This document shows positions 23,193-38,100 of a stretch of DNA of 64,000 nt, in pieces. Within the stretch, counting starts at the first letter, position 1. Every line of letters starts with the position of its first letter. The stretch covers positions 50,368,694-50,432,693 of the forward strand of contig CM064669.1 in NCBI GenBank assembly GCA_032717465.1, given 5' to 3'. The DNA comes from Coenobita brevimanus. Lineage: Eukaryota; Arthropoda; Malacostraca; Decapoda; Coenobitidae. The notes under the pieces are model-generated. The model ran no database searches. It was not told the DNA's origin and saw nothing but the letters and a program-made list of their open reading frames with translations. A program made the translations under genes and the position numbers.

Positions 23193-26100
23193 AGAAGCTG
23201 CCAGAGATCGAGCAGCATAGAGAGCTGCCATTAGGTGACCAAGGCTGATGCGTGCAAACATGGTGGAGCCTTCAAAAATGAAACAGAATGAAATGAAATG
23301 AAACAAAGCAAGTGGAGTTTGTAGAGAGTATCATTGTGTCATGCACCTATACCATATGTATATATTCCTCTCATACATGTCTCCTTACACAGGATTTTAT
23401 CTATACAACCATGAATCATCTGGACTCATACATACAATACACCCAGTAACTGCTTTGTTTTGGGGCATATGTGTGTGGCTGTGTGTGTTTGTAAATTCCA
23501 TTCTCTTGGAGTGCAGAGTGTGTTGCTTTTTCCTGTGCACTTTGCTGTCCAAGAGATCGTCTGTTGTGATACCATCTGACAGCACATGTGTCGTGTCTGA
23601 TTGTCCTAGAATAGATACTGTATAATGGCTGTAGTCTACACCTTCATGCTTTGAGTTCCAGTAATGTAGCCATTACCTGTTAAATACTTCAGTCAGATAA
23701 TATGTTTGTGGTTCTTATTAATAATAAATTTTTTTATTAATCTTAGAAAAGGTATTATGTTATGAACAGATTAATGAAAGCTTTATCTGATCCCATGAGT
23801 TTGAAGCATTTCTCCTAAGCCAAGTAAATTAAGTAGGAGATAGCAAGAATAAAATGGAAATGATATCTTCCTACTACCAGATCATTTTTTTTTACTTGAA
23901 GAAGGCCCTCCTGTACTGAATGGATTTAAGGTACCATACAGTATTATGTGTTGGCAAAATACTACCACACCTCAAGTGAATGAAATTATTTTTTTAGTGA
24001 TTCACATGCAGGTGACTCATGAATATCAGACAGAAGTACAGTAGTAATTTCTGACTGCAGAGTGACTAAATATTAAATCACGATCCTTTTAAGAGTTATT
24101 TTGTCAGCAACTTCATGCTCTGTAAAACGGAATGTACTTTATGTGTTTTATTTTATCTTCTGCCACACAATTGTATTCAGCTGTGGGACACACCCTTGGC
24201 CAACATAGGTTATAAAACCTTTGTCAAAAAACATGGAGGATGAAAGATACTGGATTTGAAAGGTTGAAAATTTATGTTCAAAATTTGATATATCAGATGC
24301 CACTTGATTACCGTGTTCATACTAACTCTGCTGTCTTGCAGTGGTGGCAAATGCATGGCTGGAGACTTTATTGGATGTGATTGATCTCTTGCCCAAAGAG
24401 GTGATCAAGGATGAGGTGAGTTTCTTTTATCTGCTACAAGATGATTTTTTTTTTTTTCCCCACCATTAATGCCAAACAGTGTGATGAGGAGGGGTAGATT
24501 TAGGTGGTTTGGGTATGTTGAGAGGATGGGGGATGACATTTGGGTGCGGAAAGTGAGCAGTGTGATCGTTTGGGGGTATGGGTTGCAAGAGGCACACCAA
24601 AAAGGACCTGGGGTTAGGTCATAGGGTGTGGCCTCAGGTATAGAGACTGAAAGGGAGGCTGCCAGAGATCGAGCAGCATGGGGTGCCACCATTAGATGGC
24701 CAAGGCCAAAGTATGTTGGAGCCTTTATAAACGACACAATACGATACAAGTTAACCACCACAGTGTCTGTTTGCAATCACCAGTATATTTCTTCCGTTCA
24801 TTAGCACTACTCATAGCTATATTTGCAGTGGAAAAAGTATATGAGAAGGAATGCAAGGTATTTGTAGACCTAGAGAAAAAAAATATATGATAGGATGAAC
24901 AAAGAGAGAGCATTAGTTGAGAAGGCAGTATAGATATCTACTGTGGAAGGTAGTGCTGAATACTGTTAGAAATGCTTATGAAGGTAGTGACACATGTTTA
25001 AGGGTTGACTGATGTTTAAATAAGTGGTTCAGAAGCAATACTGGAGTGAGATGGGTGTGTTTCATCTCTGGTTTGTCAGTATACATGTAACAAGGATTGT
25101 GGAAAACCTCAGAATAAATGCCACAGAAATGGGAATGAAAGTAATATTGAATGGTTGGAATGGAATGTTTCAGACGATGTATTCAGGTGATTCTTTACTG
25201 TTAGGCAAGAGTGAATATGATCTGGCTAGGTTTTTGTAACATGGGTTAGTGGATTGAATAGGTTGGAAGAATTTTGTTAAGAGGAAGGTATGAAGAGGCT
25301 TTGGCTCCCCTGTTATTACCCAGTGACATGCTAGTTGTTGGATTGACTGTAGGTGATAGTTTGTGTGAAAAGGATAAGTCAGGATTCTGGGGGCTTGAAT
25401 GGTGAGTGAATGAGAGTGAGCCATTTAATTGGGCAGTGTTAATGAGTTTCCCCTCTCTTAGTCCCTTCCCCCTGCTCTTTGAACCCTTTTCATCCCATCT
25501 TGAATGGCAAAAAGAGGTTGGGATTATGGTGATGGTGATGATGATGATGATGATGATGAAATATGGCTAGGATGATAATGAAGATGTAATTAACTAATGT
25601 ATAATTAATCCTGCTTCCTCCATCAGATTCTGAGTCTGGCTGTGAGCAAGGGCCAGTCTCAGCAGGTGTCAGCACGCTTGGCTGCCTGTAAGCTCATTGG
25701 AAAGATTGCTACAAAGTTTGAACCTTTCGTGTGAGTGTTAACCTTTACTAATATTTTAAGTACAATAGCTGTTTTTGCTGCTCATTTGAATTTTTGTCAC
25801 ATTCTGTCTTGTTAATGATTCAAGACCTGTGTAAAAGCTGTATAGTGTCGAGGTGCTATACCAGTATATGTAAACACTGTAATTTATGTTTGCTATAAAT
25901 ACAAAATTATCTGGCAAATGCTTACCAATTCTTTATTGATGAATAATGCTGATTTTATTTTTAAGAGAACAGGAAGGCCTTACTTTTGCCACCATTGTGG
26001 TTTTGAATTTGCCATTTTCTCACTCATTGTGGCAGTAATGTGTGCCAGAGTAGCATCTGTCAGCTACATTTGCTGTGATATTTTCATATGTGTAGCTTCC

Positions 26101-29100
26101 ATATGCAGATGGTGAAAGTCATATATTCCCAAACTGACCACACTCAATTAATGTTGCTTCTTGTACAGTTATGTTGTTTGCCCTATTTTTCATGTGGGAT
26201 GCATGGCATATTTGTTGTAAACAGTGTGTTCCAAGCAGGCATCGCTTTGGCATATTTTGTAAAAGTTTTTGTTGAACAACAGAATTTTAATGACAGTCAG
26301 TATCACTGACAAGGAGCCTACACATAGTGGCACTGTGCATCTTGGGTGTAACAACTGTGACATCCACCTAGAAGCCAGACCTCTCCATATTGTATTTCCC
26401 TGCATGTCACTGTGAGAAGGACCATTCCAACCTTGGTGAGGTGCCGTCTACCACATGGGGATGCCAGATCCCTGCACAGTGTATGTACTGTACAGTACAG
26501 TACTGTACTGTACCTTACCTGTAGAATGACCCAATACAGGCAGTAGCTTACCTGTGGTTGATAGGTCTTCTTGGCCAGACCAACTGGGGTTAAGCAACAA
26601 CAACAACAACAACAGAAACAAACAGCAGGTAATATTGCACAGCCAGCAATATTGGCATCACATTGGCAGCTTGGTGTAATTTTGGTATTCACTGTAAATG
26701 CACACCATAGTGAATGTTTGAGTTGTCACACTAACATTAAGTGACAAGGAATGTATACATGTCATAGTTATACATATTGTAGTACAGTTATATACTAACT
26801 TTACGAGAATGATAATTACAGAAATGATTAAGTTAACAATTGTTACAACTGGGGCAAAACTTCCGAGCTTGTTTGCTGTATCCCCTTAAATGTTTTATGT
26901 CAGGAGTTTATTGTATTAATACTCACTTTTGCATTATACATACAATAAGACAGTGATAATCATAGATTGATCCTTATACTGTATATGACTTAAACCTTCA
27001 AGAAGTTAATAAAGAGAGGCCACTTATGTGATTTTGTGTTAAGATTTGTGCATTGAAGTTTCCTAGTTATACACATGTCTTTATCCTGATGTTAATTTCC
27101 TGCAGTTTACGAAGGTAAATTTGGTATGCATTAATGAAAATAATGGTATATCTTTATGACCATGTGTATTATTACATTATTGATTGTTAGTCCTCAGTAT
27201 CGTGAAGAGTCTGTTGTCGTTTGGTAAGCAGCTGTCAGTCTGAAGGAGTGAGTGTAAGCATCATTATCTGGCCAGTCAGTAATGGTGCCACTAAATACTC
27301 ATCGTTTGATGAACTGCATAACAAAATTTGCCAGTGTGATGCCAGCTAAAGCCCAAATGTTTAGCATCTTGTGAAGCCGTGCTTTTCTCAGTGTACCCAT
27401 TGGCTTGAATTTTTATACAGTACTTACAAAGACCCTTTTAAATCCTTCCCAAAATAATCAAAAGAAAACTCAATAAAAATTGACAGAAGTGTTCTGCTTT
27501 TTCTTTTGTCAGAAGAAGTAATTATTTTTTGTTTACAGGACTTGTAAATTTAGTACATGCAGTTATGATTTTTGCAATATTTTATAAGTGATAAGTCAAA
27601 GGATATTTGGAGTTAATTTGTCTTTGTCTAATGTACTGTTATTAATTGAAATGTAATCATATAGTAACAGCTTGTTAAAACAGTGTAGGGAGTGGAGGAA
27701 GATATTTTGGCAAAGAGCTGTATGAATGTGATTGTGTGTAGATGAAGAATGAGAGACAGTCTTGGGAAAACATGGGATGTGATGCTGAGAAACAGTTTTC
27801 AATCAGCCAAGGGTTTTGCTAAGATGCTAGTTAAAGGTTGTGCAGCCTGCAGAGCTCACATGCAAGCATAGGAAAAGAAAATGCCACAGAACTGATGATG
27901 GATATTGGTATCACTTTGACTTGTTTAATTTGGCACTCAGGGTTTTTATTGTGCAGTTACAGTACTACTCTAAGCTCTTATATCCCTTGATTGTCAGTAC
28001 TGGCTAGTAAAAAAGGCAAGAGGATGGAACTGAGTGCCCTTCTTGCTGGTATTGGTGTAGGGTTGTGTTGATTCCACTGTCCAGAACTTTGTGTTTAGCC
28101 AGTTTATAGCATGTATGAGTGGAGGGAGGGAGGGAGGTGGTATTTAGGACAGTCATATCATTCTGATCCATGTCCCATTAGGAAGTAAGAGATGAGAGGT
28201 ATAGTGGAGTGATCCCCACTCTCTTTGGACATGGGTACTAACTAAGAAGTTGATTATACTGATAATGGTTATTTGTGAAATAACAACAGCTGTATACAAA
28301 CATTTTGCTAAAAGAATGATGTAAGTTCATGTACAGTATATATTTTCCCACAGACTTAAAAATGAGGTGGTGGGTGTGGTGGAGAGCCTTTGCCAGGATG
28401 TGTGTGGTGAGGTGCGTGGCAGCATGTGCACGCAGCTGCCCCCAGTTGCACGAGGACTGGGCCTGGATGCCACCAAAACACACATCCTGCCTGAGCTGGT
28501 GGACCTCTGCTCTGATGAGGAGACCAGTGTTAGACTGGCTGGCATCAATACTGTCGTTCTTCTCATACCACTCCTTGATGATGGTTAGCTATAGGTCCTT
28601 TGTATGAGTATAGCTTACCTTTTATTATACGGTAGTCATTGTCTGATTTTTTTTATGAGCCTGCCATGTTGGTTTACAATAATTTTAATGTTAAAACAAA
28701 ACACCTGCAGATTTCAACAAAGCAGAAGTGGGAGTTACTTATAACTTTGAAACATTATAGAAGGTCAGATAGGATGACTGGCTGACCTGCACTGCATTTG
28801 CTACTCATCCCTACTGTGATACAAAAACTCACTAGATGATACTCTGAATGCATAAGTAAACCATGTTAAACTCAGTCCCATTCCACAGAGCATGTAAATT
28901 CATTGTCCTGTGCTTATGTAAGTAAGACAGCACCATGTCTGAAGTGTTTCACAACAAGGATCTGTCTCAGAGAAATCGGTCAATATGTCTGTCATGCATC
29001 TCAATTTGGTCAGAGCAGGTCATGATGTTTTATAAGAACAACAGCTCTATAGACTTGTACTTTGTCCAAACAGATCATATGCATCAACTCTGTTTCCTTT

Positions 29101-32100
29101 AATTCTTGTTATTTATCATAGTTTGTCGTCTTCTGATCACAGATCTGTAGAACAGTGTCTTTTCATGTACAGTAATAATTAATCTCCAATATTTGCCAGC
29201 TTCTGAGTTCTGGACATTTTGCTTTTTTCTTATATTCTGAGTATTCAGTGTCTGAAATCATAGGATAATTGCAGTACTATAGTCAAACGTTGCAAGTATC
29301 AACATATTACAATACTGTTTCATGGAGCTGTACTTCACTCCTTGCACTCTGACACACTAATTTTGCATTTACCCCCAGAGACACTAATAGGAACATTGGT
29401 TCCGCTGGTGAGGAAGGTGTGTGAGCGGGCGGTTAGGGTGGAGGATGCTTCGCTGCCGGTCACCGCACACCTCCTGGGACGCATCTGTCATGGACTGCAT
29501 GGTTAGTTGCTGTGCTGTTGCCAACAGTTGTGTAGTGTTGTTTTTTCTTGCATTGTGTAGATGGATAAATGAATGAAAATGCAAGTGGTAAAGAGTAGAG
29601 ATAAATGTAGTAGGGGTAACTCTGAGGAATGTATGAGGTGGTATAGTGTTCCTTTTCCTTGCATTGTTTTGAAGGGTTGGTGGTAGGTGGGTCTCTCACC
29701 ATCCACTCACTTGATGTAGTGCTGCTCTCGAGTGGCTCCCCTTTCCTCTTTTCCTACCTTTTTTCCATCTTTTCTCTTTTGTTGTTCTTTCCTTCAATCT
29801 TTCCTCTTCCTTCTGTCTGTGGATGACTCTACACTGAGTGACAAGTCAAATGGTTTGCACCAGGAAGCCATTTACTGTGCTGGGTGGTAACCATATAACC
29901 AAACTATGGCTCCTTGTGGTTTAGTGGGTAATTAAGGTGCTCTGACAGGATTGAGCCTGTGTCGGTTCATATCCAAGGGATGGTTTGAGTTTATTGCTCA
30001 TGTAATGCCACTCAGGGATGAATGAGGCTGGTCACTCTTAACTTAAATGTCAGGACCAACTTGCCCAGCCCCAGGCTTCTACGCACATCATGGGGCAACG
30101 CAGGTTTAGATGATGGATGGATGGATGGTTTTGAAGGTCAAATGAATGAATTGCAGTTAGAACCGAGTGGAGGTAGATGTAATAGATGTTGTTGTTGTTG
30201 TTGTTAATCAACCTTGGTCTGTCTGGCTGAACAGACCCATGAACTACAGGCAAGCAACCACCTCTGTAGGGCTGTCCCGTACAGTGAACCGATGTTTCCT
30301 TAAGGTTGACAGTGTCTTGCCACAGTGAGGGGTTGGGAAAAGTGTGGAGTTTCGGTTCCTGGATGGATGACACATTTGTGTCTCACCACCTAGTTAACCC
30401 TCTCATACACAAGGGCTTGGTAAAAAAGCCAACCGCTCGTCGTACTTTTTCGACACAGGTTGCATCCAAGTGAAATCCAACCGCTCGCACTTTTTCGACT
30501 CAGGTTGCGTCTAACCATATAGGTTGCAGTATTTTTTCACCACGATTTTCGGTTGTGTCATTCAACTTTCTCTCCTGCCCTTATTTATAACTGTATTTTT
30601 ATGAAATTGCAACATGTAAATGAATGAATGATCTTCCTAATGAATGAAAAAAAGGAAGAGAAAATGAATTACTGTATTTTATCATTCACTCATTATTCAG
30701 TGCTGATTTCGTACAGATATATAAACATTTCGTCAGTGCTTGTTGAGAGAATGTTGTAGAGCATTCAACAAGCTCTGACAAAATGTTTACATATCTCTTA
30801 AAAATGGGCACTGAATAAATGAGTGAACGAAAAAATATGGTAATGTATTTTTTCTTTTCTTTTTTCATCTTTCAGTCGGAAGACCATTTATTAATTTATA
30901 ATATGTAGTAATTTCATAATGATACAGTTTGAAGCCATGAGTGGGAGCTATGGAAGTGGGCTTTGTTGTAAAATATGTGTGGGTTGTGTGGGTTAAATAA
31001 GATAAAGTATTGGACCAGTGGTTCCCAACCTATGTGTAATTACCCACAAGTGGGTAATTTGGATAATTTGAGTGGGTAACGGAAGGCTGAGAATAAATAA
31101 TAATTTAGTGTATGAATGTGTGCTTTTATTTTACAATGTAAGTAGTGTTTCAAGCATTTTTCTTAAAGGAGTATTAGTTTGCTAGTCTCAGTATTTTCAT
31201 TATTATTCACTGTGAATGTTAAAAGAGATAATAATTACTATCTTTGGAGTATTCAATAAGTTATTTTTTTTTTCCTGATGGTATGTAAGGAATGAGAGTA
31301 CCGGTATGGTCATATATATTTTTAGTTTTTATTTGGAATTCAGTTCATTGAAAAGTTAGAGTATTTACTCATACATACATGTAAAAACTGAGATTATATA
31401 AAAAGAAATAAAACATCAAGCCTTCAGTATATTTTTTGATAACCCTTACCTATTTATTTTATCATAGATATATACTACTGTACTTACACTTGATGATGTG
31501 GGTAACACTAACTCGAAGAAGTCAGTAAACGGGTAATGTAATAAAAAAGGTTGGGAACCACTGTATTAGACCTTGATAGATGGAAAGAAGTAGATTAATC
31601 AAGTGGTAGGATGTGTGCTTAGAATGAAATGACCGTAGAGAGAATGCTTATGTATATCGTGGTGAAAAGGGTAAATAGGATTGAGTTTGAGGGTGGAAGG
31701 GGGCATGGAAGGCCAGGAAGAATATGAATATGGTAAGTGCATGTGTTATAATGTGAGGAGTGGAAGTTCAGGAAGCCATAGAATTTTAATTAAATGGCCC
31801 CAGCCTAACCCTCATTATAGGTGGGGGAAGGGGTCTGGATGATGATTATGGTGGTGAAGATGATGTAGAGGAGGCAAGCTTTAGATGTCACACACATGCT
31901 TATGGGTCTGGTCTGTCTTGTTAACAAAGTGTATTTTAGTGTGTAGGTTTGATGTTCCTCAGATTTCAGTCAGCATTCTAAACTGCATCTCTTTACAGAT
32001 GTCTTGACAGAGGAGCAGAAAACATGGTTTGTGGACTTCTATTGTACCTTGGCAAAACTAGGACTTCCTGACTCTAAGAAGACAGAGCTGCCTGTGAGTT

Positions 32101-35100
32101 TATTATCAATTTCTTGTGCAGTACAGCATTTGGCATACGCCAAGACACTCTAATGCTATACATGCTTAGCATTTTCCCACTCAGTTTTTTTTCATTTACA
32201 GTGGAGTAGGAGTTTCAGAGACCAGTACATTGTGTGACAAATAGCCTCACACATCCTAAGGATCATGAGATTGTTTCTTCCTAGGATTTATGTTCCCAGC
32301 AGATAAAGTATCAGGCTGTATATGTTCTCACATTGGAAATTGTGTGGATGTGGATGTGATAGGAAGCGTTAGGAGTAATACACTGAGGTGGTTTGGGCAT
32401 GTGGAGAGGATGGAGGGTGAAAGACAGACAAAGAGAGTGTATGTGAGTGACGTAGAGGGGGGGAGAGGGAGGGGGAGGCCGAGGATGAGATGGAGGGATG
32501 AGGTGGAGAGGTATGTGAGAGAGAGGAGTGTGAGTTGGGAGCAGGGCAGTGAAATGGCGAGGGACAGGGTACGTAGAGGCAATTTGTTTGTGTCCACCCC
32601 GAACGGGATTGAGGCGTCTGGCAATAGATAGATATATAGAAATTGTTTTAGATTGATGATATGAATGTATTGCAAAATAGTTATTACATAGTCTTGTATT
32701 GAACATTTTGTTATCATACGGGAAAACAGAATCACTTTTCTTGTAGTGTTCTAAATCTCATGACTGTATATATGAAATCAATACATTCAGATGTTGCCAA
32801 GGCTGATATGAAATTAAGTTACTAGAGGATTTACATTTCTATTTTAGATGCCAGACTTGGTGGCTGAGGTACGGAGTGGAGAGTATGAGGCGGAGTGTCG
32901 TCAGCAGTGTGCATACAATCTTCCCTGCATGGTGGCCTTTGCTGGGGGCTCCACTGCCTACCGCACTGCCCTTCACCCCACTGTCACCTCCCTTATCACT
33001 GACCCCAGCCATCAAGTTCGCTCCACAGTTGCTGCTGCCTTCCACCAGGTGCTGTGCCAGTGTCATTTTTAACTGTGCCTTTCCTCATGTACTGACTTAT
33101 CTTCATATAGTCTTGGATATGTATATAGATCATTCATCTGAACTTGGTGGATGATATTTTAGACTTAAATTTTGTGTTTAGGTTGATATATAAACTGTTT
33201 CTAGATTTAGATTAATGTGTTTTAGTCATAGGTGGGGTGAACACTGTCATTTTTGGGTACAGTTTACTAAGTTTGATTTTTTTCTAAACTTATTTTTGAT
33301 GATTTTCAGATTTTATTTTTTTGATTTAGGTGAGTTATAAACTGCTTTTAGGCCTAGTTTAGCTTGTTTGAAAGTTATTTTGGGGTTTAGGTGAGCTAGA
33401 AACTTGTTTTTGGTTTGATTTGGGTGGATTTTGGACTTGGTTGGAGGGGGAAAAATCCCAAGGCTCCCAAATGCACCCCTATACTTCCTGTGATTTAACG
33501 TCCCTGTTTAACAATACCCTGGCTCAACGATGGGTTTTCCCAAACATATCTCATTATTATAGGGGGGATGATCTGTACTCTTTTTCTTGTTAAACCTGTC
33601 ATTTGTCAGATCTCTGTGACTGAGTTGAAGTGTACGAGGTCAGAGAATTGAAGGAACGGTTAGTGTCATAATTGTTAAGTCCCAGGATGTTAAACATAAT
33701 CATATGTTAATTGCAGGTGTGCACGTTAGTGGGAGCTGAGGTGGGTCTCTTAAAGGAGGGTTTACTGCAGCTTCTAAGATCTGACAACTTGGAGGTGTTG
33801 GCAGCACTAACACCCAACCTTCCACACATCATCATTACCATGACCAAGCACAACGCCATCACTCCGCAGACTCCAGTATGTGGTCAGATATTCACTGCGT
33901 GCTATTTTTTATTTTTTAAAATTTTGTTTATTTTTTAAAATACTGAATTACACCTTTTTAGTCCAGTGGTGGTATTGGAAAAAAAAATCATGTCACCATC
34001 CACTATTAAACATGCTTCAATACCATTATGTTATGGTACTAGTTGTAACCTAAGGTTCATCTACGGTGTGAACTTGGTAGACTGTGGGCTGAAGTTGCTT
34101 TTCTCTGGCACTCCACCATCCTCCTTTTGGGGGATATGGAGGAGACTAAGAGACATTTATATAACTGGGTAGCAGAGCCACTTGATTATATTGGTGTCAC
34201 CACATGAAGGCATCCTTCTCCAGTACCGCTATCATTATAAAACCTTTTATACCATTGAGCAATTTTCTATCCACACTTCCTTGTGTTATATCCAGCTGTG
34301 GAAAAAAATTCATGTTAGACAACCCTATCTTTGTATTACAGAGAGGAGAGCTAGTGGAGTTGGTGGGAGCAATAAAACAAGGTGAGGAGACAGTGAGTGG
34401 GACCAGCTTGTGGAGGGTACATGCCGAGGCTCTCACTCAGACTGCCTCCCTTGCACCTTGCCTCCCCCCTGATCTGTCGTTTACTCATCTTGTCCCACTC
34501 TTGTTTCTCCGTATGAAGACAGCTGTGAGTATTAAATGGGATTCCCTTCTTTATTATTTGGATTAGAGAATGACACAGGTACTAGTATTTAATACATAGT
34601 TGGTTAAAAAAAAATGTTTTAGAATAACTTTCTTTTTGTTGAGGTATAGTAAAGATAAATTAGACAGTTGTTAACAGTGGAAGATAGGAATTGGCATATT
34701 GCTACAGTTGAGTGGTTATTCCTAATGATTATTGTGTTAGTAAATGATGAACAGTATATTATTTTAGATGTTGGGTGTGTTAGGCAATTAATGATGTGTA
34801 TTGGTTACTATGGAAAACATAATAAAAAAAGAAAAGCAAAAGCAGTTTAGGTGAAATTTGGAGTAAATGAGACTCCTGTTTAATAGGCTAGATACACGCT
34901 TATCTCATGACAGGTCGAAATCTGTAAATGAAAGTGTAGTGCATTTACTTTATTAAAGAAAAAAAAAAAGTTGATGTTGCAAAGGAAGGATTACACTGTT
35001 AAATTGTTTTCTTCGTGTGTGTTTCCTTAGCGCCCCATCCCATGCCGGCTGGCTGCTGCGCGGACATTGCTGGTGTTTCTGCGCCAGATGACCAACACTG

Positions 35101-38100
35101 ATCACCGCGACCACATCTGTGCCACACTTGTCTCAGGTAACACATTCTTTACTGATAAAGTAATATTAGTAAGCCATTTAGAGGCATAGACTGAAGTACT
35201 GATAGCTACCTCAAGCATCCACTGTGGATTAATGGCTTGAAAACAAGTATATATATACTGTATATGATATAGGGATTTTAGAAAAAACTTTTTGCAGAGA
35301 CAGGCCAAGGTCCTGATAGTTGTTAATGCTCAGATGTTCAGTGCGATTCATGGATTGAAAGATGTAAAGAACCTTGCTATACATTTCCCACCCTGTGTGG
35401 ACTTGGGAAAAATATTGCTTGGCATAATGTTCAGCATGTGTCTGCCATGCTGTGTCAGCCCTTAGGATATCAGTATTATTCTAGCTGATGCCATATGATT
35501 TTATTCAGCTAAGGAGAGGTGTCCTTGGGGTGAAGGACATAATTAAAGCTGCTTAGAAATAAACTCAGTAACTTGGAAGATCTATACTGAACGCACATTC
35601 CAGAAAAATAAGAGATTAAGAGGCTCATTGTTATACCATAAACTTAATTGCATTCATCAGATATAAATATTATGTATTGTTCTTAATTACAGACTTTTGT
35701 GAGGGTGGGAGCTGTCACAAACGGATGCTGTTCCTGAACATGGTTACCATGGTTCTGGAAATGTTCTCCAAAATGTTCTTCAAGACCTACTTCTTCCGCC
35801 CCCTACTTTCCCTCCATAGTGAGTTAATGACTGAGTATTATTACACACATCTGTGTGACAAATCTTTAGTATTTATTTTGCTCACAGTCCCTTTTCTGTA
35901 GTTAAGTGTACCGTATTTCATTTAATTCTTTGCTACAGCCAGAGAGCTGTATTTACCATAAGAGAGCAGCCTAGTAAAGACAAGGTAAATGAAGAGTATA
36001 TCAAACCCCTCAAGTCTGAAACATCAATCATAAGGTGAATTAAGTGGTCTGGCAGTAGCAAGATTATGAGAGAAAACACATTATCAGATTGAAGGAGTTA
36101 ACAAAATGGCTCTTATATTCATGTTTAGTAAATTTCTGCGATATTCATGGCCATTCCCTCAAATTTCATCTGTTGGTTCTCTGTTTTTTACATATAAATA
36201 TCCATTGCATTTATGTGGGTGATTATTATTTCATTAACCACTCTCTGATTCTGTCTTGTAAGTGTATACATGCCATAGAAAATAATAATTTGTTTCTCAT
36301 TTTTCCATGAGGCTCATGAATGATAAATATTGTTAACTGAGTGCAGAGTAAAAAGTTTTAATATAGGTGAGAAAATAGCTCATTATATAGTGGGTTAGAG
36401 AACAAGTAAATCAAGATAAGCTTTTAATTATTTTTCTCAGTAGCTCCCATGATGAACACTGGCTATAAGGTGTTCAGCTTTAGATGGTTTCATGCCAGCA
36501 GTTCAGATGAGAGAAAGAGCAGTTGAAAGCTTTAGAACTGTGCTTTCCAAAAGTATGTAGTTTTCAAAAGATATCCCCCCCCTCCAGTTCTTGCCTCACT
36601 AGGAATGATACAATTGTATAAAGTTTGCCGTGCTTTGATTGCAATTTTCTGCCATTTGAATTTTGGCATGAAACCATCTTTTAGTACTGAATGCCTCATA
36701 TGATGTTGTAGGAGGCAGTTAGGGTAATGTGACGTTTGTTTGATTCAAGGTGATCGTGTACCCAACATCAGACTCAAGTTGGTGATGTTGCTACCACAGA
36801 TGAAGGCGACACTCTCACTTCCAGATGACAAGACTAGACTTCAGGTACATTTAATATTCATCTCCATGCCGGTTTATGTCTTTATGTATATCTGTTTATA
36901 TGTCTATTTGTATTTCTGTATCTATTGCTATCTGTTTATCTAAGTAATAGTTAATGTTCAGGTACATTTAGCATTCATCTCTCTGTGTATGTTTGTCTGT
37001 TTACAAATATTTTTCAACTGTTATTATGACTACATTCTCTCCACTTGAACTCGGCCTAAAATTACCATCTCTTCATCTTGAATACTGAGTTGTTGTAATA
37101 GAATAACATTTGAATATGGTGCTAATCATAAAGACTACTGTGGAAAGGAAGTAGAACCACAGTATATTATTGTCTTTTTCTGCCACTGAGCTTTGTGAAA
37201 TGAGCTGCAGAAGGGCAAAAATGTGGATGAAGTTAGGTGAAAAAGAGTGTAATTCATATTATCCCACCATGACAGGAGCTGGAGACTGTAGTGGGCAGCT
37301 TGTTGATGAGTGAAGGGGACAGGGATGTGTCTGCAGCCATATCAACCACCATCTCTCTCTTGGATAAGATTGAAGTCTGTGAAAGTCAGGTAGGAAAGAC
37401 AGCCATTAAAAAAAAAGAAAGAAAGAAAGAAAATGTATTATTCCTTTTTCTTCAGTTAATTGGAGGTAATATATGTAGTAGCAACTCAGCTCAGTGTGTG
37501 ATACCTGTATAGTGCATGTGCAGTTTTTTTAACATATTCTTATTTTTTTATTTAGCGTGGGTCTCCAGAGGGAGAGTCAGGAGGACAGGAAGGGGAGGAG
37601 GAGCGAAGAGAGAAACAGCAGGATCGGAGGCCGGGTGGAGACTCAAAAGTCCAGGACAAAAAATCACCAGGTACTAATAATCTAAGACAGTGTGATATTG
37701 TAAAGGTTGTTGGCAGTACACTGGGACGCCCATGTCTGTGGGATTATGATGAGCCAGAGATGAAGAGTGGAGCTAATACTGTAACTTATGGGAGGGAATC
37801 AGTAGCAAGAGCACGTTCTCAGTTGCCCTCCTATGATTCGTTTCCACCCTTCTGATATTATGTTTGGTTCAACTGTTTGCAGTAAGGCAGGTAAAGGAGA
37901 AAGGATGATATTTGTGGAGGTTATAGGGTGCAGATAAAACCTAGATTATGGAAAGCATTGTTTGTGTGAAAGATACCTGCTGCTTGCTGCAAAGAATTTT
38001 TATGGCTGTAGAGAAACCTGTATGGATAGATGGATGATTGAGTAAATGCACATCAGTACTAAAGTAAAAAAAAAGCGTAATCTTCTCATAGTTGGTAAAT

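Noticed and set aside
26597..26615. CRISPR-like or other direct-repeat array in (CAA)n and nearby
   Set aside because: Simple triplet repeat in a eukaryotic intron; no spacer-repeat structure anywhere in the window.
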